Positions 61,336-64,000 of a stretch of DNA of 64,000 bases are shown one piece after another; the first letter of the stretch is position 1; every line of letters starts with the position of its first letter. Under the pieces are notes generated by a model, which saw nothing but the letters and a program-made list of their open reading frames with translations, was not told the origin of the DNA and searched no databases. The stretch spans positions 15,646 to 79,645 of the forward strand of contig JBJKXC010000022.1 of the NCBI GenBank assembly GCA_045561735.1, read 5' to 3'. Both the position numbers and the translations under genes were made by a program. The stretch comes from UBA3537 sp045561735 (GTDB lineage Bacteria > Bacteroidota > Bacteroidia > Flavobacteriales > Flavobacteriaceae).

Positions 61336-63261
61336 TTAATCAACAACAAATTTGTTTGTAATTAAATGTCCATTTTCAAATTTAACTTTAACAAAATACA
61401 AACCTTTTGAAAATTCTTTTACATAGAATTGATTTGTTTTTTTTTCAAGTACCAAATCTCCCAAAACATTGTAAAAACTTACATTTTGAATCATTAAATC
61501 AGTTTTAATAAATAGATAATCTTGGGCAGGATTAGGATACAATATTAATTCAGAAGAGGGCTCAAATGAATTTAAACCGAGAGAATTTTCTTCAATCTGA
61601 ACACTAAAATTGTCTAATATATAAGTCCCTACATGCGCCCCTAATAATGCTTGAAGTTGAACAGAAGAAGTTCCTGGCGGAGCCTCATATTCAAATTCAT
61701 AGTACTGGTAATTGGTTGATAGCTGAAAAATCTCAGAAGGTACATAAGTTGTACTTCCATTGACTTGAGATTTAAACCTCAATCTAAAGGAAATATTGGA
61801 CTGAAAACCTCTGGCGTAACATCCAATGGTCAGTTTTTTATCGCTTAAATCTTCTTCATAAATCACATTACTCAAAAGCACCTTGTTATAGCCCTGTGAT
61901 GAAGTCACATCAATTCTGGCAGCTGTTGCCCCTGAATATACAGAACCGGTAGCGGCAGAAAAAGTAGCGGCAGCAGTCCCTTGAACAGATAAATTCCAAT
62001 TGTTAGAATAGCCGCATTCAAAATCGGGGTTTCGAATAATTTCTGCAGAGGAAGGGCCATAACACTCTGGCCAAGTTCCATCAGCTAAAAGAGCTTCTTT
62101 TACATCTTCGACCCAAGTTCCAGTAATGGTATTGTTGGTTTGAGGATTGTCAGTCCGTAAATGTATGGACTTTGTGGATTTATTGCCTGCGCACCAGGCT
62201 GAAAAGGAAAAACCTCTATTAATGGCTTGTTCTGCCAAATAGCGGTGGTACTCTACACGAGAAGCATTTTCTGGCCCACCATAGCTACCATAAACTCCGG
62301 TCTGATAATTGAGTCCTGCTTCATTGTCAACGCCAAATTCCCCAAGGGTTATAGGAATATTATTAATTTCAGACCATTGTTTGACCGCGTTGAAATGATT
62401 GTTTATAGTTGTTTTATTGGCATTGGTACCCCAAGTATAGTTAGAGTATTCCTCTCTTGAAGAGGCTGTGAAATTGAATGGTTGATAATAGTGAAAAGAA
62501 GCAATCAAGTGAGCATCACTATTTAAAATCTGATTGCCTATGGTTGTTGGTGCTTGGTAGGAAGTAGAAGTTCCACCTGTTATTATGATAGAGCGCGTAA
62601 CGTTATTCCCACCGGTAGATCGAATGGCTTCAATAATCATTGCATTGAGTGCGTCCATTTCTGAAGCACTGACTTCAAAATAAGGCTCGTTTACAACCTC
62701 GAATATGAGCTGTTCGGGATGATTTATAAAGCGATTTGCGATTTGAATCCAAATGGATTGAAATTTCATTAAATCGGCGGCACGCTTTGCAGAGGAGGGG
62801 TTTGTATAACTTGAATTAGAATTGTTGAAGGTTTCTAAAAATTCGGACTTAAGATTGGCACCATGAAAGTCAATAATTGTATAAAGCCCTTGATTCAAAG
62901 ACCAATCAACTATGGTTTCGACACGGTCCAAATAAGATGAGCTGACAGAAAAATCGGCAATACTTCCATTGTATTGGCTGGAAGTATTTGCATTAGTGGA
63001 CCAATTTGAGGTTGTTCCAGATGTTCTGTATCCAAAAAAGTCTGCAGGAATTCTAACATTGGAAAAGCCTGCATTGGCAATGTCTACAAAATATTGCTCA
63101 TGTATAATTGGGGCCCAATTACCTTCAGTTGGGGCACTCAAAGTGTTACCAATGTTTAATCCTCTGCCCATGGACTCGACAACTTCCCAAGAAGACATTT
63201 GGGCAAAAACAATACAGGATCCAAAAAAATAACAGAGAAAAATATTTGTTTTAAATTTCAT
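61336..63261 (-). CDS. GH5 glycanase with CBM-like module and T9SS tail
   Basis: A 641-residue secreted enzyme. After the signal (ending IVFAQ) the GH5 barrel spans about 25-410: ESMGRGLNIGNTLSAPTEG, VRIPADFFGY, YTIIDFHGANLKSEF, acid/base Glu192 (VVNEPYF), SFHYYQPFNFT and nucleophile Glu308 (LGEFGVDN). A CBM4_9-like jellyroll follows at about 420-555 (NPDFECGYSNNWNLS to YILDNFSVQIEE), then a T9SS domain with LILYPNPAQDYLFI. The subfamily is not certain: the N-terminal GRGLNIGNT start is shared by endoglucanase-type GH5 groups. In this locus xylanase, xyloglucanase or glucanase activity are all possible. It is separated from the small gene upstream by a strong hairpin. Confidence 0.9.
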   Translation of the reverse strand: MKFKTNIFLCYFFGSCIVFAQMSSWEVVESMGRGLNIGNTLSAPTEGNWAPIIHEQYFVDIANAGFSNVRIPADFFGYRTSGTTSNWSTNANTSSQYNGSIADFSVSSSYLDRVETIVDWSLNQGLYTIIDFHGANLKSEFLETFNNSNSSYTNPSSAKRAADLMKFQSIWIQIANRFINHPEQLIFEVVNEPYFEVSASEMDALNAMIIEAIRSTGGNNVTRSIIITGGTSTSYQAPTTIGNQILNSDAHLIASFHYYQPFNFTASSREEYSNYTWGTNANKTTINNHFNAVKQWSEINNIPITLGEFGVDNEAGLNYQTGVYGSYGGPENASRVEYHRYLAEQAINRGFSFSAWCAGNKSTKSIHLRTDNPQTNNTITGTWVEDVKEALLADGTWPECYGPSSAEIIRNPDFECGYSNNWNLSVQGTAAATFSAATGSVYSGATAARIDVTSSQGYNKVLLSNVIYEEDLSDKKLTIGCYARGFQSNISFRLRFKSQVNGSTTYVPSEIFQLSTNYQYYEFEYEAPPGTSSVQLQALLGAHVGTYILDNFSVQIEENSLGLNSFEPSSELILYPNPAQDYLFIKTDLMIQNVSFYNVLGDLVLEKKTNQFYVKEFSKGLYFVKVKFENGHLITNKFVVD

Positions 63262-63269
63262 AATACACT

Positions 63270-63300
63270 AAAATAATGAGGAGGCGCCATGGCCTCCTCA
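63270..63300 (-). terminator. Strong hairpin terminator between the small protein gene and the GH5 gene
   Basis: TGAGGAGGC (63277-63285) pairs perfectly with GCCTCCTCA (63292-63300) around a 6-base GCCATG loop; on the minus strand it is followed by TTATTTT. It lies 21 bp beyond the stop of 63322-63660 and 16 bp before the GH5 start. It is the most GC-rich short stretch in the area and probably terminates or attenuates upstream transcription. Confidence 0.75.
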
Positions 63301-63321
63301 AAATTTAAAAGTTAAATGTAA

Positions 63322-63660
63322 TTATTTCTTGTGGCTCTCGCGCTCAAGTTTATTGATTTTGCTAACCTGTTCTTTACTAAAAACAGTCATTAACTTTTTA
63401 CGCGTTTGTACAAAAGCATCTCGATATACTTGTTTTTTCTCTTCTTGTGATAAGTTCTTACCTCTTATTTGTGACACATTGGATGCATATTTATTGTATA
63501 GGGTCTTTTTTAGAAATTCTAAATCGGTGTCAGATAAATCCATATTTGAAGAAATGTATTCAATGGCAGTTGCAGTACGTTGTGAAGCAAACTTGTTTTC
63601 TTGTGCTTCAACAATAAATGCAAACATTACAAATGCACAGGTAATCATTATTTTTTTCAT
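63322..63660 (-). CDS. Small exported helical protein, LTxxQ/Spy-like in outline
   Basis: A 112-residue protein; the start is set at the ATG at 63660 (MKKIMITCAFVMFAFIVEAQ, a clear signal peptide), though the frame extends 12 codons upstream to another ATG. The mature part is fully helical and highly charged: NMDLSDTDLEFLKKTLYNKY, NLSQEEKKQVYRDAFVQTRKK, and LMTVFSKEQVSKINKLERES, each with a helix-starting LS or FSxEQ motif. That recalls periplasmic LTxxQ/Spy-like chaperones or similar small stress proteins, without a firm match. It lies between two T9SS glycanase genes and is followed by a strong hairpin. Its place in the PUL suggests a folding or envelope role, but this is inference. Confidence 0.7.
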   Translation of the reverse strand: MKKIMITCAFVMFAFIVEAQENKFASQRTATAIEYISSNMDLSDTDLEFLKKTLYNKYASNVSQIRGKNLSQEEKKQVYRDAFVQTRKKLMTVFSKEQVSKINKLERESHKK

Positions 63661-63688
63661 TTTTTTAAAATTTAGATAGGTGATTATT

Positions 63689-64000
63689 TTATTCAATTAT
63701 AAACTTTCGATTAGTCTTCTGGCCATTCTCCTGGAGTATTTTTAGAACATACAATCCAGGAGATAAATTAGAAACACTCAAACTGTTTGTATTTCCAAAC
63801 TGTCTAAAAACTTCTTGACCTAACATATTTAAAACAAATAAAGAATGTATTTGCAAAGTTGTTTTTATATACAAGGTTTCTTTGACTGGATTAGGATATA
63901 ACTCAAAATTATTTTCCAAGTCAAATACATCAACAGAAAGAGGATTCTCTGTTGAAAACAAAATTCTATCAATATTTACTATTCCGGTTGATGTCAAAGG
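63689..64000 (-). CDS. C-terminal end of a T9SS-secreted protein (runs off the right edge)
   Basis: About 104 C-terminal residues of a secreted protein whose start is outside the window. TGIVNIDRILFSTENP looks like the last strand of a CBM6-like module, followed by a T9SS sorting domain with FELYPNPVKETLYI, LFVLNMLGQEVF and LSPGLYVLKILQENG, ending TNRKFIIE. By analogy with its neighbours it is probably another glycanase or binding protein of the xylan PUL. It is 28 bp upstream of the small gene at 63660, so both may share a transcript. Confidence 0.85.
   Translation of the reverse strand, partial: PLTSTGIVNIDRILFSTENPLSVDVFDLENNFELYPNPVKETLYIKTTLQIHSLFVLNMLGQEVFRQFGNTNSLSVSNLSPGLYVLKILQENGQKTNRKFIIE

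Noticed and set aside
1..64000. CRISPR arrays, tRNA or rRNA genes, insertion sequences, prophage or defence genes.
   Set aside because: I looked on both strands and saw no direct-repeat arrays, transposases, integrases, tRNA-like cloverleafs or known defence proteins.

Overview
The window looks like chromosome of a marine Flavobacteriaceae (Bacteroidota). The DNA is AT-rich, and three SusC-type receptors are present, two of them followed by SusD lipoproteins. Many secreted proteins end in a type IX secretion (T9SS) sorting domain with a 'YPNP' motif. Shine-Dalgarno sites are nearly absent, and there are four formylglycine sulfatases of the kind common in algal-polysaccharide degraders. I cannot name the genus. 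I saw no tRNA, rRNA, insertion sequence, CRISPR array or phage gene.

Region A (1-18640, all minus strand) is a polysaccharide utilisation locus (PUL) that probably handles a beta-glucan such as laminarin. In transcription order it holds a large modular surface protein, SusC, SusD, a SusE-position lipoprotein, a GH5 enzyme with two CBM6-like modules, a GH16 lipoprotein, a GH30 enzyme and an MFS sugar porter. After a 124-bp gap come a sulfatase and the first half of another SusC, which runs off the left edge and looks like the start of a different PUL.

Region B (18838-29206, all minus strand) is a tight nucleotide-sugar operon. It has two small nucleotidyltransferases, a cupin, rfbB-rfbA-rfbC-rfbD (dTDP-L-rhamnose), fcl and gmd (GDP-L-fucose), ugd and a UDP-glucuronate 4-epimerase, and galE. 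Most junctions overlap or abut. It supplies activated sugars for a capsule, exopolysaccharide or O-antigen, but no glycosyltransferase, flippase or polymerase lies in the window.

Region C (29261-37636) is mixed. On the plus strand are a small Cys/His-rich protein, a TonB-dependent receptor and a lipoprotein, which together look like a metal-uptake cluster. Convergent to it are an NTF2/SnoaL-like lipoprotein and a 1156-residue T9SS protein with an N-terminal cupredoxin domain and a triplicated module. Two hairpin terminators lie here, followed by the only long gene-free stretch (37171-37636).

Region D (37637-64000, all minus strand) is a xylan-type PUL joined to a complete xylose pathway. It holds a GH5 enzyme, SusC/SusD, a secreted GH30, three sulfatases, a beta-helix protein, a GH10 xylanase, a GPH-family symporter, a cytoplasmic GH43, xylulokinase, xylose isomerase, a sodium/sugar symporter and a carboxypeptidase-regulatory-like protein. 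The likely flow is depolymerisation and desulfation outside, SusCD import, GH10 cleavage, oligosaccharide import, GH43 hydrolysis inside, then XylA and XylB feeding the pentose phosphate pathway. The three sulfatases suggest that the substrate is a sulfated xylan or xylose-containing marine glycan. This is the best candidate here for a little-described system. No PUL regulator is visible in either locus.
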